Positions 1-8,552 of a stretch of DNA of 64,000 bases are shown one piece after another. Source of the stretch: Nocardia pneumoniae NBRC 100136. Lineage in GTDB: Bacteria > Actinomycetota > Actinomycetes > Mycobacteriales > Mycobacteriaceae. A model generated the notes under the pieces. That model was not told the DNA's origin. It ran no database searches and saw only the letters and a list, made by a program, of their open reading frames with translations. Positions within the stretch are counted from its first letter, which is position 1. Each line of letters starts with the position of its first letter. The translations under genes were made by a program, and so were the position numbers. The DNA lies in NCBI RefSeq assembly GCF_000308755.1, contig NZ_BAGF01000072.1, forward strand, positions 1 to 64,000, written 5' to 3'.

Positions 1-354
1 CTCGGTGCGATCGACTTCGGCGGGCTCAACGAGTTCGGGATGATCGAGGATTTCCCCGTCATCGTCGCTCCCAGCGTTGCGCTCGGTTTCGATACCAGCT
101 TCGGTGTCAACGGGGAACTCGGCGGTGAGATCACGGTGAGTCTTGCCCCGGGCAGCGTGACCGCCGTGGTGATCGCCGAGGCGGACCTGGACGAGGATTC
201 GACCTTCCCCTTCACCTTCGCGCACAGCAATACCCCGCTGAATGTCAACGGATGTCTCTCCCCGGCCTCGGCCATGCCGTTCATCACCGCGCGCGTCGAG
301 GCCACCAACGGCATCGCGCAAACGACGGGATACGGCCCCCACTTCGTGTTCTGA
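1..354 (+). CDS. MspA-family porin, C-terminal part (5' end outside window)
   Basis: The open frame enters from the left edge and ends at TGA 352-354, giving the last 117 residues. The pattern of alternating short beta-strands, an SPGS turn (LAPGSV), a conserved NGC and an aromatic-ending C-terminus (GPHFVF) matches the end of MspA-like outer-membrane porins of mycolic-acid bacteria. These proteins form octameric channels through the mycomembrane for small hydrophilic solutes. The signal peptide and N-terminal half are outside the window. A strong hairpin follows directly. The family call is by eye from the C-terminal third only. Confidence 0.7.
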   Translation, partial: LGAIDFGGLNEFGMIEDFPVIVAPSVALGFDTSFGVNGELGGEITVSLAPGSVTAVVIAEADLDEDSTFPFTFAHSNTPLNVNGCLSPASAMPFITARVEATNGIAQTTGYGPHFVF

Positions 355-405
355 ACGCGCTCGTGGCGTGGGCTTCCCGTCCTACTCCCACGGCCACGAG
401 CGCGT
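355..405. terminator. Hairpin between convergent genes
   Basis: A perfect 13-bp inverted repeat, ACGCGCTCGTGGC (355-367) and its complement (393-405), begins right after the porin stop codon. The stem continues with GTGGG/CCCAC after a one-base bulge. It lies between two convergent genes, so it probably serves as a bidirectional terminator. There is no clear U-tract, as is common in this group. Confidence 0.7.
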
Positions 406-477
406 GCGAATGACCCAGCGGCGTCGCGAATTACGTGAATGCGGCGTGTGTTTCACGAATCCAGGGCGACTCGCCGG

Positions 478-1170
478 TCAGCGGATCGGGACCAGGCTCG
501 ATTCGCGCCGCCGCAGGACATCGTCCGGGACGTCGATGCCCGGCGCCAGATCGCCGGAGCCGATCGGCGCATCCCACACCTGACGTAGCGGCAGCACACC
601 GGCCCACACGCCGCCCGCCTCGATATCCGCCGCGTCGTCGACGGGGCCGCCGGTGCGGACCTTCACCGACGCTTCGGTGAGATCCAGGGCGAGCACTTTC
701 GTCGCGGCGAGTTCCTTCTTGTTCGGTGGGCGCACGCGCGGCCAAGCGCCCGGCGCGGCGTGCTCGACGATGACGCGCAGTCCGTGCATCCGTTCGTCGT
801 GGTCGGCCACCTCGACGGCGCGACCGAGCACGACGGCCGAGCGATAGTTCATCGAGAAGTGCATGGCCGATCGCGCGTAGACCACACCGTCGACCAGGGT
901 CACCGCCACCGAGACGTCGTGGGTGATCGCCGCGCGCAGGCTGGCGGCGCCGGTCGAACCGTGCAGGTAGAGGCTGTCACCGTCGCGGCCGTAGATGGTC
1001 GGGAGCACGACCGGCGTACCGCCGAGCAGGACGCCCAGGTGGCAGACCAGCCCGGCGTCGAGCACCATGTCCAGGTCGGCGCGATCGGCGCGCGCGCGGT
1101 CCTTGTACCGGGTCGGCGTGCTGCGCGGTGTCGGCGAGAGTGGAGTCCGTGAGCTGGCTGATTCGGTCAT
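478..1170 (-). CDS. Pyridoxamine 5'-phosphate oxidase-like flavin-binding protein
   Basis: A protein of about 230 residues with the split-barrel FMN-binding fold. The core reads DMVLDAGLVCHLGVLLGG, then TIYGRDGDSLYLHG, then the VTLVDGVVYARSAMHFSMNYRS segment, typical of the Pyridox_ox_2 family. Members bind FMN or F420 and act as oxidases or reductases of unknown substrate. The start at ATG 1170 is preferred; an in-frame start 7 codons upstream would run into the intergenic inverted repeat. The gene is divergent from a MocR regulator, a pairing that commonly means the regulator controls it in response to a B6 vitamer or amine. The substrate is not determinable here. Confidence 0.75.
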   Translation of the reverse strand: MTESASSRTPLSPTPRSTPTRYKDRARADRADLDMVLDAGLVCHLGVLLGGTPVVLPTIYGRDGDSLYLHGSTGAASLRAAITHDVSVAVTLVDGVVYARSAMHFSMNYRSAVVLGRAVEVADHDERMHGLRVIVEHAAPGAWPRVRPPNKKELAATKVLALDLTEASVKVRTGGPVDDAADIEAGGVWAGVLPLRQVWDAPIGSGDLAPGIDVPDDVLRRRESSLVPIR

Positions 1171-1192
1171 GAACCCAGCATCGGGGCACAAA

Positions 1193-1211
1193 TGGCATTA
1201 TCAAAGTGCCA
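1193..1211. promoter_or_regulatory. Inverted repeat in the MocR/oxidase divergent promoter
   Basis: TGGCA (1193-1197) and TGCCA (1207-1211), separated by nine bases, lie midway between the two divergent starts. The position suits an operator for the MocR protein acting on both genes. The binding assignment is inference. Confidence 0.4.
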
Positions 1212-1250
1212 ATTCAGCCGAATTCTAACAGTCCATTGCGAGGAGGAGCC

Positions 1251-2636
1251 ATGCTGGACGACCTTCCTCTCGGGCTGGATCGTGACCGACCGGAGCCGCT
1301 CGCGGTACAGATCGCGGACCAGCTGCGGCACGCGGCGACCGTCGGACCGCTGCGCGGCGGCGACCGGCTACCGTCCACCCGCGTGCTGGCCGACCGACTC
1401 GGCGTCAGCCGCACGGTGGTGGCCGCCGCCTACGACCAGCTCCACGCGGAAGGCTGGATCAGCGGCAAACGAGGTTCCGGCACGTATCTGACCACCGCTC
1501 CCACCGTCGGACCCGCGCCCGCGGCCGCGGCCCGTCGCACGGACGTCGCACCGGACCTACTCGACCTCGCCCCCGGCGCTCCGTGTATCGAGGCCATTGA
1601 TCCGGCCGCGTGGCGCCGCGCCTGGCGGGCCGCCGCCGACCACCCGCCGCTGGTACGCAAAGACCGCGCGGGTGAACCGGAATTCCGCACGGCGGTCACC
1701 GAGCACCTGCTGCGTCACCGTGGGCTCGGCGCTGGCAGCGCCACCACATTGCTGGCGACCGCCGGAACCAGTTCAGCGGTGGGCGAATTGGCGGCGGCAC
1801 TGCTGCGACCCGGTGATGCCGTCGCCATGGAGGACCCCGGTTATCAGCGGGCCGCGGGCGCGTTCGCGGCGGCCGGTGTCGATGTGCTGCCGGTTCCGGT
1901 GGACGCGCACGGCCTGCGCGTCGATCTGCTGCCGCCAGGGATCAAGGCGGTGTATTGCACTCCGGCACATCAGTTTCCGCTCGGCGCCCGGATGCCCGCG
2001 GCCCGCAGGGTCGAGTTGATCGAGTACGCGCGGCGGTCCGGGATCATCGTCATCGAGGACGACTACGACGGTGAACTGCGCTACGACACCGCGCCGCTGC
2101 CATTGCTCGCCACCATGGCCCCCGATGTGGTCGTCCACTTGGGCACGACGAGCAAGATCCTGTCGCCCGGCCTCGGCGTTGGCTGGCTGCTGGCCGCACC
2201 GGAGATCGCCGAGGCGGTGCTCGCCCACCGGGACCGCACCGGCACCGGCCCAAGCCCGGCGGGTCAGCAGGTGCTGGTGGCATTGGCCGCGCACGGCGAT
2301 CTGGCCAGGCATCTGCGCAGGTTGCGCCGTGCCGTGCCACCGCGGCGCGCGCTGGTGGTGACCGAGCTGCGCCGGCGCGGGCTCGACGTGATCGGAGACG
2401 ACGCCGGTTCGCATGTCGTCGTTCCGGTGGCCTCGGCCGACGCCGAGCAGTGCGTCGTCGCGACCGGCCAACGTCGTGGCGTCGCGCTCGACGGGTTGGC
2501 CAGGCATCATCTCGGCCCGCGCCGCGACCATTTCGGCATCGCCCTCGGCTACACCGCGCTGCCCTGGCCGGATCTGGTCGCCGCCGTCCCGATCGCCGCC
2601 GACTGTCTGGCCCGACCCGTAGCATTGTCCGCATGA
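1251..2636 (+). CDS. MocR-type GntR transcriptional regulator (PdxR-like)
   Basis: 461 residues. The N-terminus has a GntR winged helix (QIADQLRHAATVGPLRGGDRLPSTRVLADRLGVSRTVV). The remainder is a fold-type I aminotransferase-like domain with the PLP-binding context IEDDYDGELRY and the Schiff-base lysine in TTSKILSPGLG at about residue 302. MocR proteins bind PLP and regulate vitamin B6, GABA or amine genes, usually a divergent neighbour. The ATG at 1251 was chosen because GAGGAGG lies just upstream; an upstream ATG at 1206 lacks a ribosome-binding site. The stop overlaps the DUF2630 start by 4 nt (ATGA). Confidence 0.85.
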   Translation: MLDDLPLGLDRDRPEPLAVQIADQLRHAATVGPLRGGDRLPSTRVLADRLGVSRTVVAAAYDQLHAEGWISGKRGSGTYLTTAPTVGPAPAAAARRTDVAPDLLDLAPGAPCIEAIDPAAWRRAWRAAADHPPLVRKDRAGEPEFRTAVTEHLLRHRGLGAGSATTLLATAGTSSAVGELAAALLRPGDAVAMEDPGYQRAAGAFAAAGVDVLPVPVDAHGLRVDLLPPGIKAVYCTPAHQFPLGARMPAARRVELIEYARRSGIIVIEDDYDGELRYDTAPLPLLATMAPDVVVHLGTTSKILSPGLGVGWLLAAPEIAEAVLAHRDRTGTGPSPAGQQVLVALAAHGDLARHLRRLRRAVPPRRALVVTELRRRGLDVIGDDAGSHVVVPVASADAEQCVVATGQRRGVALDGLARHHLGPRRDHFGIALGYTALPWPDLVAAVPIAADCLARPVALSA

Positions 2637-2878
2637 GCGAACAGGACATCTTGGCGCGTATCAAAAGTCTGGTCGACCAGGAGCATGAGCTGCGCTCGCA
2701 GGCCACCAGGGGCGAGTTGGACCCGAAGACCGAACGCCAGCGCTTGGCCGAACTCGAAGTGATGCTGGATCAGGCGTGGGACCTGCTGCGGCACCGCAGG
2801 GCGCGGCTCGGCCTCGGTGAGTCCGCGGACACGGTCGGGCCCAATTCCGTCGCGCAGGTCGAGGGTTACCTGCAGTAG
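2633..2878 (+). CDS. DUF2630 small protein
   Basis: 81 residues, highly charged and helical (SEQDILARIKSLVDQEHELR... ending QVEGYLQ), matching the DUF2630 family of actinobacteria, whose function is unknown. Its ATG overlaps the stop of the MocR gene. A TAGCAT hexamer ends 7 nt before the ATG, so it may also be made from a leaderless transcript of its own. The family has the look of a helical hairpin or coiled-coil adaptor, but nothing in the sequence fixes a role. Confidence 0.8.
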   Translation: MSEQDILARIKSLVDQEHELRSQATRGELDPKTERQRLAELEVMLDQAWDLLRHRRARLGLGESADTVGPNSVAQVEGYLQ

Positions 2879-2886
2879 CCGCGGCC

Positions 2887-4323
2887 ATGTCGAGCACACC
2901 GACCGAATACGACGTCATCGTGATCGGCGGCGGTCCGGCGGGTGAGAACGCCGCCGCCTACGCCATCGCGGGCAGCGATCGCACGGCCGCCATCGTGGAA
3001 CGCGAACTCGTCGGCGGCGAATGTTCCTACTGGGCCTGTATCCCGAGCAAGGCCCTGCTGCGGCCGGGCCATGTGCTGACGGCCGCGCGGGCGATGCCGG
3101 GTGTCGCGGCGAACGGCCTGGACGTCGCGGCGGTCCTGCGACGACGCGACGCGTTCGTGCACGACCACGACGACTCCTCGCAGGTCGACTGGGCGAAGGA
3201 CAACCGCGTCGACGTGGTGCGCGGCACCGGGAGCCTGGCCGGGGAGCGCCTGGTCGACGTCGACGGACGACGGCTGCGCGCCAGGCACGCCGTGGTACTG
3301 GCCACCGGCACCGTCGCCCATGTCCCCGACGTGCCCGGCCTGCGCGCCGCGCTGCCCTGGACGTCTCGCGACGTCACCAATCTGCACGAGGTCCCGCGCC
3401 GGGTCGCCGTCGTCGGCGGTGGCGTGGTGGCCTGTGAAGCGGCGACTTGGCTGGCCGCGCTCGGCGCCGAGGTGACCGTGCTGGTCCGCGGCTCGGCGTT
3501 GCTGGCCGCGGCGGAACCGTTCGCGGGCGAGCGGGTGGCCGCGGCACTGACGGCGGCGGGCGCGCGCGTGCTGTTCGGCACGCAGCCGACCGCCGTGGAG
3601 CGCCCGGTGGCGAAGGACACCGGCGAAGGGTGGATACACGGCGATCCGGTGACGGTGCGGTTGCGCGGGCCGGAGGGCGAATCGAGCCTCGAGGTGGACG
3701 AACTCGTGGTGGCGGCCGGACGCGCGCCCGCCACCGATGGGCTGGGCTTGGCCGCGGTCGGACTGCCCGACGGCTATGTGGCGGTTGACGACCACCTCAC
3801 CGCCCGCGGTGTCGACGGCGGGTGGTTGTACGCGATCGGCGACGTGAACCATCGCGCCGCGCTCACCCATATGGGCAAGTACCAGGGCAGGGTGTGCGGT
3901 GACGTGATCGCGGCGCGTGCAGAGGGCAAGCCGCTGGACGACGCGCGGTTCGTCGCGAGCTCCGACCACGGCAGGGTGCCGCAGGTGGTGTTCACCGCGC
4001 CGGAGGTCGCCTCCGTCGGCCTGACCGAAGCCGCGGCCCTGGAGGCGGGCCACGCGGTCGAGACCGTCGAGCTCGACATCGCGGTGGCCGGTTCCGCGCT
4101 CTCCCGCGACGACTACGCCGGACACGCGAAGCTGGTGATCGACAGCGCCACCGACACCCTGCTCGGCGCCACCTTCGTCGGCCCCGACGTGGGCGAGCAA
4201 CTGCACGCGGCCACCATCGCGGTGGTCGGCGGGGTGCCGCTGTCCCGCCTCTGGCACGCGGTGCCCGCTTTCCCCGCGGTCAGCGAGTTCTGGCTGCGCC
4301 TGTTGGAGGCGCGGCGCGCGTAG
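2887..4323 (+). CDS. FAD-dependent pyridine nucleotide-disulfide oxidoreductase
   Basis: 478 residues with the layout of dihydrolipoamide dehydrogenase / mercuric reductase relatives. An N-terminal FAD Rossmann motif (VIGGGPAGENAA) is followed by a redox-active pair Cys46 and Cys51 in CSYWAC (CxxxxC), a second Rossmann NAD(P) site (VAVVGGGVVACEAA), and a C-terminal dimerisation domain starting near PEVASVGLTEAAA. The usual His-Glu relay near the C-terminus appears as HAVPAFPAVSE, longer than the common HxHPTxSE. The low-molecular substrate is unknown and there is no linked 2-oxoacid dehydrogenase subunit. The start ATG is 8 nt after the DUF2630 stop. Confidence 0.85.
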   Translation: MSSTPTEYDVIVIGGGPAGENAAAYAIAGSDRTAAIVERELVGGECSYWACIPSKALLRPGHVLTAARAMPGVAANGLDVAAVLRRRDAFVHDHDDSSQVDWAKDNRVDVVRGTGSLAGERLVDVDGRRLRARHAVVLATGTVAHVPDVPGLRAALPWTSRDVTNLHEVPRRVAVVGGGVVACEAATWLAALGAEVTVLVRGSALLAAAEPFAGERVAAALTAAGARVLFGTQPTAVERPVAKDTGEGWIHGDPVTVRLRGPEGESSLEVDELVVAAGRAPATDGLGLAAVGLPDGYVAVDDHLTARGVDGGWLYAIGDVNHRAALTHMGKYQGRVCGDVIAARAEGKPLDDARFVASSDHGRVPQVVFTAPEVASVGLTEAAALEAGHAVETVELDIAVAGSALSRDDYAGHAKLVIDSATDTLLGATFVGPDVGEQLHAATIAVVGGVPLSRLWHAVPAFPAVSEFWLRLLEARRA

Positions 4324-4336
4324 CTACCATCGGTGG

Positions 4337-5848
4337 ATGGTGGCATCAACGGATATCGCGACCGCCGATGGAGTCGTCCGCGGTCGCCGTGGCCGCCGCG
4401 TACTCCGCTGGCGGTCCATTCCCTACGCTGCTCCTCCGGTGGGTGACTTGCGATTTCGCGCTCCGCAGCCGGTGCGGCCGTGGTCCGGCGTCCGGGTGGC
4501 GACGGAGTTCACCTCCGCCGCGATGCAGCATCGCTCCGGGGCGCGGACCGGACCGCGCGCCTACCAGCCGACCAGCGAGGACGCGCTGACACTCAATGTC
4601 ACCGCCCCCGCGACCCCGGCCACGCGTCCGCGGCCGGTGCTGGTCTTCATCCACGGTGGTGGCTACCTGATCGGCACCTCCGCGCTGGCGCTGTATTCCG
4701 GCGCGCGGCTCGCGGTGCGCGGCGATGTGGTCGTGGTGTCGATGAACTACCGGCTGGGCGCATTCGGCTATGTCGATTTCAGCGAGTTCGGCACGCCGGA
4801 GAAGCCGTTCGACTCGAATCTGGGCTTGCGCGACCAGGTCGCCGCACTGGAGTGGGTGCGCACCAATATCGCGGCCTTCGGTGGCGATCCCGGCAACGTG
4901 ACGATCTTCGGCGAGTCGGCGGGCGCACACGCCGTGCTCGGCCTCATGGCCACACCGGCGGCGAAAGGCTTGTTCCACCGTGCCATCTCGCAGAGCCCGC
5001 CCGCCGACTGGGCGGTGACCGCCGAGGAGGCTCGCGCCTTCGCCCGCCGCTGCGTCGCGGCGCTGGGCGCCACGCCCGAGAACGCGGGCGACGCATTGCG
5101 CACCGCGGGCGCCAACGACATCCGCCGCGCGGTCGACCGCACCCTGGGCCAGGTGCTGCGCGAACAACCGGGCGTCTTCCCCGCCTGTCCGGTCGTGGAC
5201 GGAGACTTCCTGCCGCAGTCCCCCATCGACGCGATCGTCGAAGGCTCCGCCCAGCGGGTGCCGCTGATCATCGGCACGAACCGGGACGAGGGAACGCTGT
5301 TCGCCAGGTTCGCCGACGAGCTGCCCACCACACCCGGGCGGCTGCGCGCCGCGCTCGCCCGCTCCGGCGAGGGCGTCGAATCCCGGATCGCCGCATCGTA
5401 TCCCGGCTATCCGCAGCCGAGGGCCGCGATACGCGCCGGCGGCGATTTCACCTTCTGGCGTCCTTCGCTGACCGTCATGGAAGGCCACAGCAGACACGCG
5501 CCGACCTACGCCTATCGCTACGACTTCGCCCCGCGCGCATTGCATCTGGCCGGACTCGGCGCCACGCACGCCACCGACCTCATCCCGGTCTTCGGCGCCG
5601 CCGACTCCCCCTTCGGCCGAGCGCTGACCGCCGCGGGCGGTCGACGCGGGCTGCGGGCGGTCACCGAGCAGTTCCAGGACAACTGGCTCGCCTTCGCCAA
5701 CACCGGCGCTCCGCTGCCCTCCTGGCCCGCCTATACCGAGGCGCGCAGGTCGACTCTGATCATCGATTACCCCACGCGCGTGGAACACGATCCGGACCAG
5801 GCGAAGAGACTCGCCTGGCAAGGCGTTCAGGTGCCGACACTGACCTGA
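4337..5848 (+). CDS. Type B carboxylesterase/lipase family protein
   Basis: 503 residues of alpha/beta-hydrolase fold. It has the type B N-terminal signature (GVVRGRRGRRVLRWRSIPYAAPPVGDLRFRAPQP), the oxyanion-hole HGGGY, and the nucleophile elbow GESAGAH with Ser194. The acid residue is likely in TNRDEGTLF and the histidine in GATHATDLIPVFG. It has no signal peptide, so it is probably a cytoplasmic ester hydrolase. A TACCAT hexamer ends 6 nt before the ATG, suggesting a leaderless mRNA, although GGTGG also lies directly upstream. It is convergent with fpg2. The substrate is unknown. Confidence 0.85.
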   Translation: MVASTDIATADGVVRGRRGRRVLRWRSIPYAAPPVGDLRFRAPQPVRPWSGVRVATEFTSAAMQHRSGARTGPRAYQPTSEDALTLNVTAPATPATRPRPVLVFIHGGGYLIGTSALALYSGARLAVRGDVVVVSMNYRLGAFGYVDFSEFGTPEKPFDSNLGLRDQVAALEWVRTNIAAFGGDPGNVTIFGESAGAHAVLGLMATPAAKGLFHRAISQSPPADWAVTAEEARAFARRCVAALGATPENAGDALRTAGANDIRRAVDRTLGQVLREQPGVFPACPVVDGDFLPQSPIDAIVEGSAQRVPLIIGTNRDEGTLFARFADELPTTPGRLRAALARSGEGVESRIAASYPGYPQPRAAIRAGGDFTFWRPSLTVMEGHSRHAPTYAYRYDFAPRALHLAGLGATHATDLIPVFGAADSPFGRALTAAGGRRGLRAVTEQFQDNWLAFANTGAPLPSWPAYTEARRSTLIIDYPTRVEHDPDQAKRLAWQGVQVPTLT

Positions 5849-5925
5849 CTCTGCCCATTGGTGCATCAACCGGTGGACACCGCACGCGGCAGCTGCCGAA
5901 GCCCGGCAGTCGCCGACGCTCGCGA

Positions 5926-6795
5926 CTACTTCAGGAGCCGGGACATCCGCCGGTCGGCGAGGACCTTGCCGCCGGTCTGACAGGTGGCGCAGTACTGGAA
6001 GGACCGCTCGGCGTAGGAGACCTCGCGGACGGTGTCGCCGCAGACCGGGCAGGGCAGCCCGGTGCGGGCGTGCACCCGCATGCCGGAACGCTTTTCGCCC
6101 TTGAGGCGGGCGGCGTCCTGGCCGACCGACCGCCGCACCGCGTCGGTGAGCACCTCGCGCGTCGCGGCGTACAACTCGGCCAGCTTGTCGGCGGGCAGGG
6201 TCTTCGTGTTCGCGAACGGTGAGATGCGCGCGGTGTGCAGGATCTCGTCGGAGTAGGCGTTGCCGACTCCGGCCAGCAACGCTTGGTCGACGAGCGCGGT
6301 CTTGATCCGCTGCGCGGTGCCGTGCAGGATCTCGGCGAACTGCGCCTCGGTCACCTCCAGCGCGTCGGGACCCAGACGCGCTATGCCGGGCACCGCCTTG
6401 GGATCTTCCACCACGTACACCGCGAGCCGCTTCTTCGTGCCCGCCTCGGTGAGGTCGAACGCGGGCGTCGCCCCCTCCGGCGTGAAGAAATGCACCCGCA
6501 GCGCGAGCGGGCTCTTGCCGCCCGGCTTCGGCGGCGTGGGGCTCGGTTCGTCGATCCAGCGCAGCCACCCGCCCCGCGACAGATGCGTGACCAGCCACAG
6601 CCCGTCGCATGCCAGGCCGAGGAACTTGCCCCAGCGCCCCGCCCCGGTCACATCACGTCCGGACAGTGCCGTCACCGGCGGCTCGAACGTCTTCACCGCG
6701 CTCAACGCCGCCACGTCGACACGCCCGACCACCGCGCCGACCGCATGCTCCCGCAGGAACTGCGCCAACGCCTCCACTTCTGGCAGCTCGGGCAC
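5926..6795 (-). CDS. Fpg/Nei family DNA glycosylase (fpg2/nei2-like)
   Basis: 289 residues. Starting at GTG 6795 gives the essential N-terminus (M)PELPEVEAL, where Pro2 and Glu3 are the catalytic residues of the formamidopyrimidine/endonuclease VIII family. The ATG-like start 8 codons upstream would bury Pro2 and is rejected. The C-terminus has a two-CxxC zinc finger (CPVCGD...YCATCQT). These bifunctional enzymes excise oxidised bases and nick the abasic site. The RKxLA-type end fits the actinobacterial fpg2/nei2 group rather than canonical MutM. The gene lies downstream of cobF on the same strand, separated by a hairpin. Confidence 0.85.
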   Translation of the reverse strand: MPELPEVEALAQFLREHAVGAVVGRVDVAALSAVKTFEPPVTALSGRDVTGAGRWGKFLGLACDGLWLVTHLSRGGWLRWIDEPSPTPPKPGGKSPLALRVHFFTPEGATPAFDLTEAGTKKRLAVYVVEDPKAVPGIARLGPDALEVTEAQFAEILHGTAQRIKTALVDQALLAGVGNAYSDEILHTARISPFANTKTLPADKLAELYAATREVLTDAVRRSVGQDAARLKGEKRSGMRVHARTGLPCPVCGDTVREVSYAERSFQYCATCQTGGKVLADRRMSRLLK

Positions 6796-6831
6796 GCGGT
6801 CCAGCGTACCCACCCGCACCGACAGCTCACG

Positions 6832-6879
6832 GGAGTCGAATGGCGGCTCGAGTCACTGCCGCAGCCACCATTCGACTCC
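6832..6879. terminator. Hairpin between cobF and fpg2
   Basis: A perfect 12-bp inverted repeat, GGAGTCGAATGG (6832-6843) with CCATTCGACTCC (6868-6879), with a 24-nt loop. It lies just downstream of cobF and upstream of the fpg2 start, so it probably ends the cobF transcript or attenuates readthrough. Confidence 0.55.
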
Positions 6880-6891
6880 GCTCGATGACGC

Positions 6892-7635
6892 TCACCCGCC
6901 GCGGCGCAGCAGATAGATGTCCATGATCCAGCCCTTGCGGTCGCGCAGCTCGGTCCGGCGGCGGACGATCTCGTCCCGCACCGCGGACAGCGGACCCTCG
7001 ATCAACGTCTCGTCCGGCATGCCGAGATAGGCGCCCCACCAGATGTGCACGTCCTCGTCCGGAACAGCGGTGAACGAGCAATCGCCGTCCAACATGACCA
7101 GCGCGTTCTCGGCGCCGAGTCCTTCCTCGCGCAGGCGGCGTCCGGTGGTGATGCGCAGGGGTTCCCCGATTCCGTGCAGCACGATGCGATGGCGGGCGGC
7201 CAACGCCTGCGCGCTGGTGATGCCGGGAATCACCTCGTAATCGAAGCGCGCGACGCCGCGCGCGAGCACCCGCTCGATCATCCGCAGCGTGCTGTCGTAC
7301 AGCGAGGGATCACCCCAGACCAGGATGCCGCCGACCCCGTCGACCTCGGCGAAGGCCGATTCCAGCAGCGCCGACCTGCGATCGTGCCAGTCCTCGACGA
7401 CGTCCAGGTAGTCCGCGGGCGTGCGATCGCGCGGCGGGTCGGCGATCGGCACGGTCCGGTACGCCCGGTCCATGTGCTCGTCCAGGATCGCGGTCCGCAC
7501 GTCGACCAGTTCCCGCTTGGCCTCGCCCTTGCCGATCACGAAGAACACGTCCACCTGCCGCATCGCGTCGACCGCCTGCAAGGTGACCTGGCGGGGATCT
7601 CCGGCGCCGATGCCGATCACATAGAGCTTGCGCAT
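6892..7635 (-). CDS. cobF: Precorrin-6A synthase (deacetylating), CobF
   Basis: 247 residues of the SAM-dependent tetrapyrrole methyltransferase fold: MRKLYVIGIGAGDPRQVTLQA at the N-terminus, VWGDPSLYDST in the middle, YEVIPGITSAQALAARH, and a C-terminal GWIMDIYLLRRG. CobF methylates C-1 of precorrin-5 and releases acetate in the aerobic cobalamin route. The start at ATG 7635 was chosen because the SAM-site strand begins there. No other cobalamin gene is in the window. The adjacent fpg2-like gene matches the arrangement I recall from non-tuberculous mycobacteria, where cobF lies beside the Rv0944 homolog. Confidence 0.92.
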   Translation of the reverse strand: MRKLYVIGIGAGDPRQVTLQAVDAMRQVDVFFVIGKGEAKRELVDVRTAILDEHMDRAYRTVPIADPPRDRTPADYLDVVEDWHDRRSALLESAFAEVDGVGGILVWGDPSLYDSTLRMIERVLARGVARFDYEVIPGITSAQALAARHRIVLHGIGEPLRITTGRRLREEGLGAENALVMLDGDCSFTAVPDEDVHIWWGAYLGMPDETLIEGPLSAVRDEIVRRRTELRDRKGWIMDIYLLRRGG

Positions 7636-7672
7636 GCGGGCGAGCTTGCCAGGACGACTAGAGTTGCCAGGC

Positions 7673-8500
7673 GTGGCCCCTGACGCGCACGATCCGGCTT
7701 CCACCCCCGACACCCAGTACGAGGACCTGCTGCGGCTGGTGCTCACGTCCGGCACGAAAAAGGCCGATCGGACCGGGACCGGAACCCGCAGCGTCTTCGG
7801 CCATCAGTTGCGCTACGACCTCTCGGCCGGGTTCCCGCTGATCACCACCAAGAAGGTGCATCTGAAGTCGATCGTCTACGAGCTGCTGTGGTTCCTGCGC
7901 GGCGACTCCAACATCGGCTGGCTGCGCGAGCACGGCGTCTCCATCTGGGACGAATGGGCCGACGCCAACGGCGAGCTCGGCCCGGTCTACGGCGTGCAAT
8001 GGCGGTCGTGGCCGACGCCGGACGGCACCCATATCGACCAGATCGCCCAGGTGCTGCAGACCCTGCGCACCGACCCGGATTCCCGGCGCATCATCGTGTC
8101 CGCGTGGAACGTGGCCGATCTGGACAAGATGGCGCTGGCTCCCTGCCACGCGTTCTTCCAGTTCTACGTGGCCGACGGCAAACTGTCCTGCCAGCTGTAC
8201 CAGCGCAGCGCCGACCTGTTCCTCGGCGTCCCGTTCAATATCGCCAGCTACGCGCTGCTCACCCACATGATCGCGCAGCAGACCGAGCTCACGCCCGGTG
8301 ATTTCATCTGGACCGGCGGCGACTGCCACATCTACGACAACCACTCCGAGCAGGTGGCAGAGCAGCTGACCCGCGAGCCCTACCCGTTCCCCACGCTGCG
8401 GCTGCGTCCCGCGCCGACGCTGTTCGACTACCGCTACGAGGACGTGGAAGTAGTCGGCTATCGGCATCATCCGGCCATCAAGGCCCCGGTGGCCGTGTGA
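7673..8500 (+). CDS. thyA: Thymidylate synthase
   Basis: 275 residues from GTG 7673. It carries the complete ThyA signature: DRTGTGTRSVFGHQLRYDL, GVQWRSWPTPDG, the catalytic Cys158 in APCHAFFQFYV, and QRSADLFLGVPFNIASYA, ending in the conserved AVXV-type C-terminus (KAPVAV). It converts dUMP and methylene-tetrahydrofolate to dTMP and dihydrofolate. The frame stays open to TTG 7628, but that overlaps the divergent cobF start; a TAGAGT hexamer 8 nt before GTG 7673 points to a leaderless mRNA. dfrA follows, recycling the dihydrofolate produced. Confidence 0.95.
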   Translation: MAPDAHDPASTPDTQYEDLLRLVLTSGTKKADRTGTGTRSVFGHQLRYDLSAGFPLITTKKVHLKSIVYELLWFLRGDSNIGWLREHGVSIWDEWADANGELGPVYGVQWRSWPTPDGTHIDQIAQVLQTLRTDPDSRRIIVSAWNVADLDKMALAPCHAFFQFYVADGKLSCQLYQRSADLFLGVPFNIASYALLTHMIAQQTELTPGDFIWTGGDCHIYDNHSEQVAEQLTREPYPFPTLRLRPAPTLFDYRYEDVEVVGYRHHPAIKAPVAV

Positions 8501-8552
8501 ACCGGAGACAGCCGCGGTGCAGGACGGAGCCGAGCGCCGCCGAGGCGGAGTC

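Noticed and set aside
2866..4257. A 463-codon minus-strand frame opposite the flavoprotein gene
   Set aside because: Antisense shadow of a gene with clear FAD and NAD motifs; low-complexity His/Arg/Gly composition.
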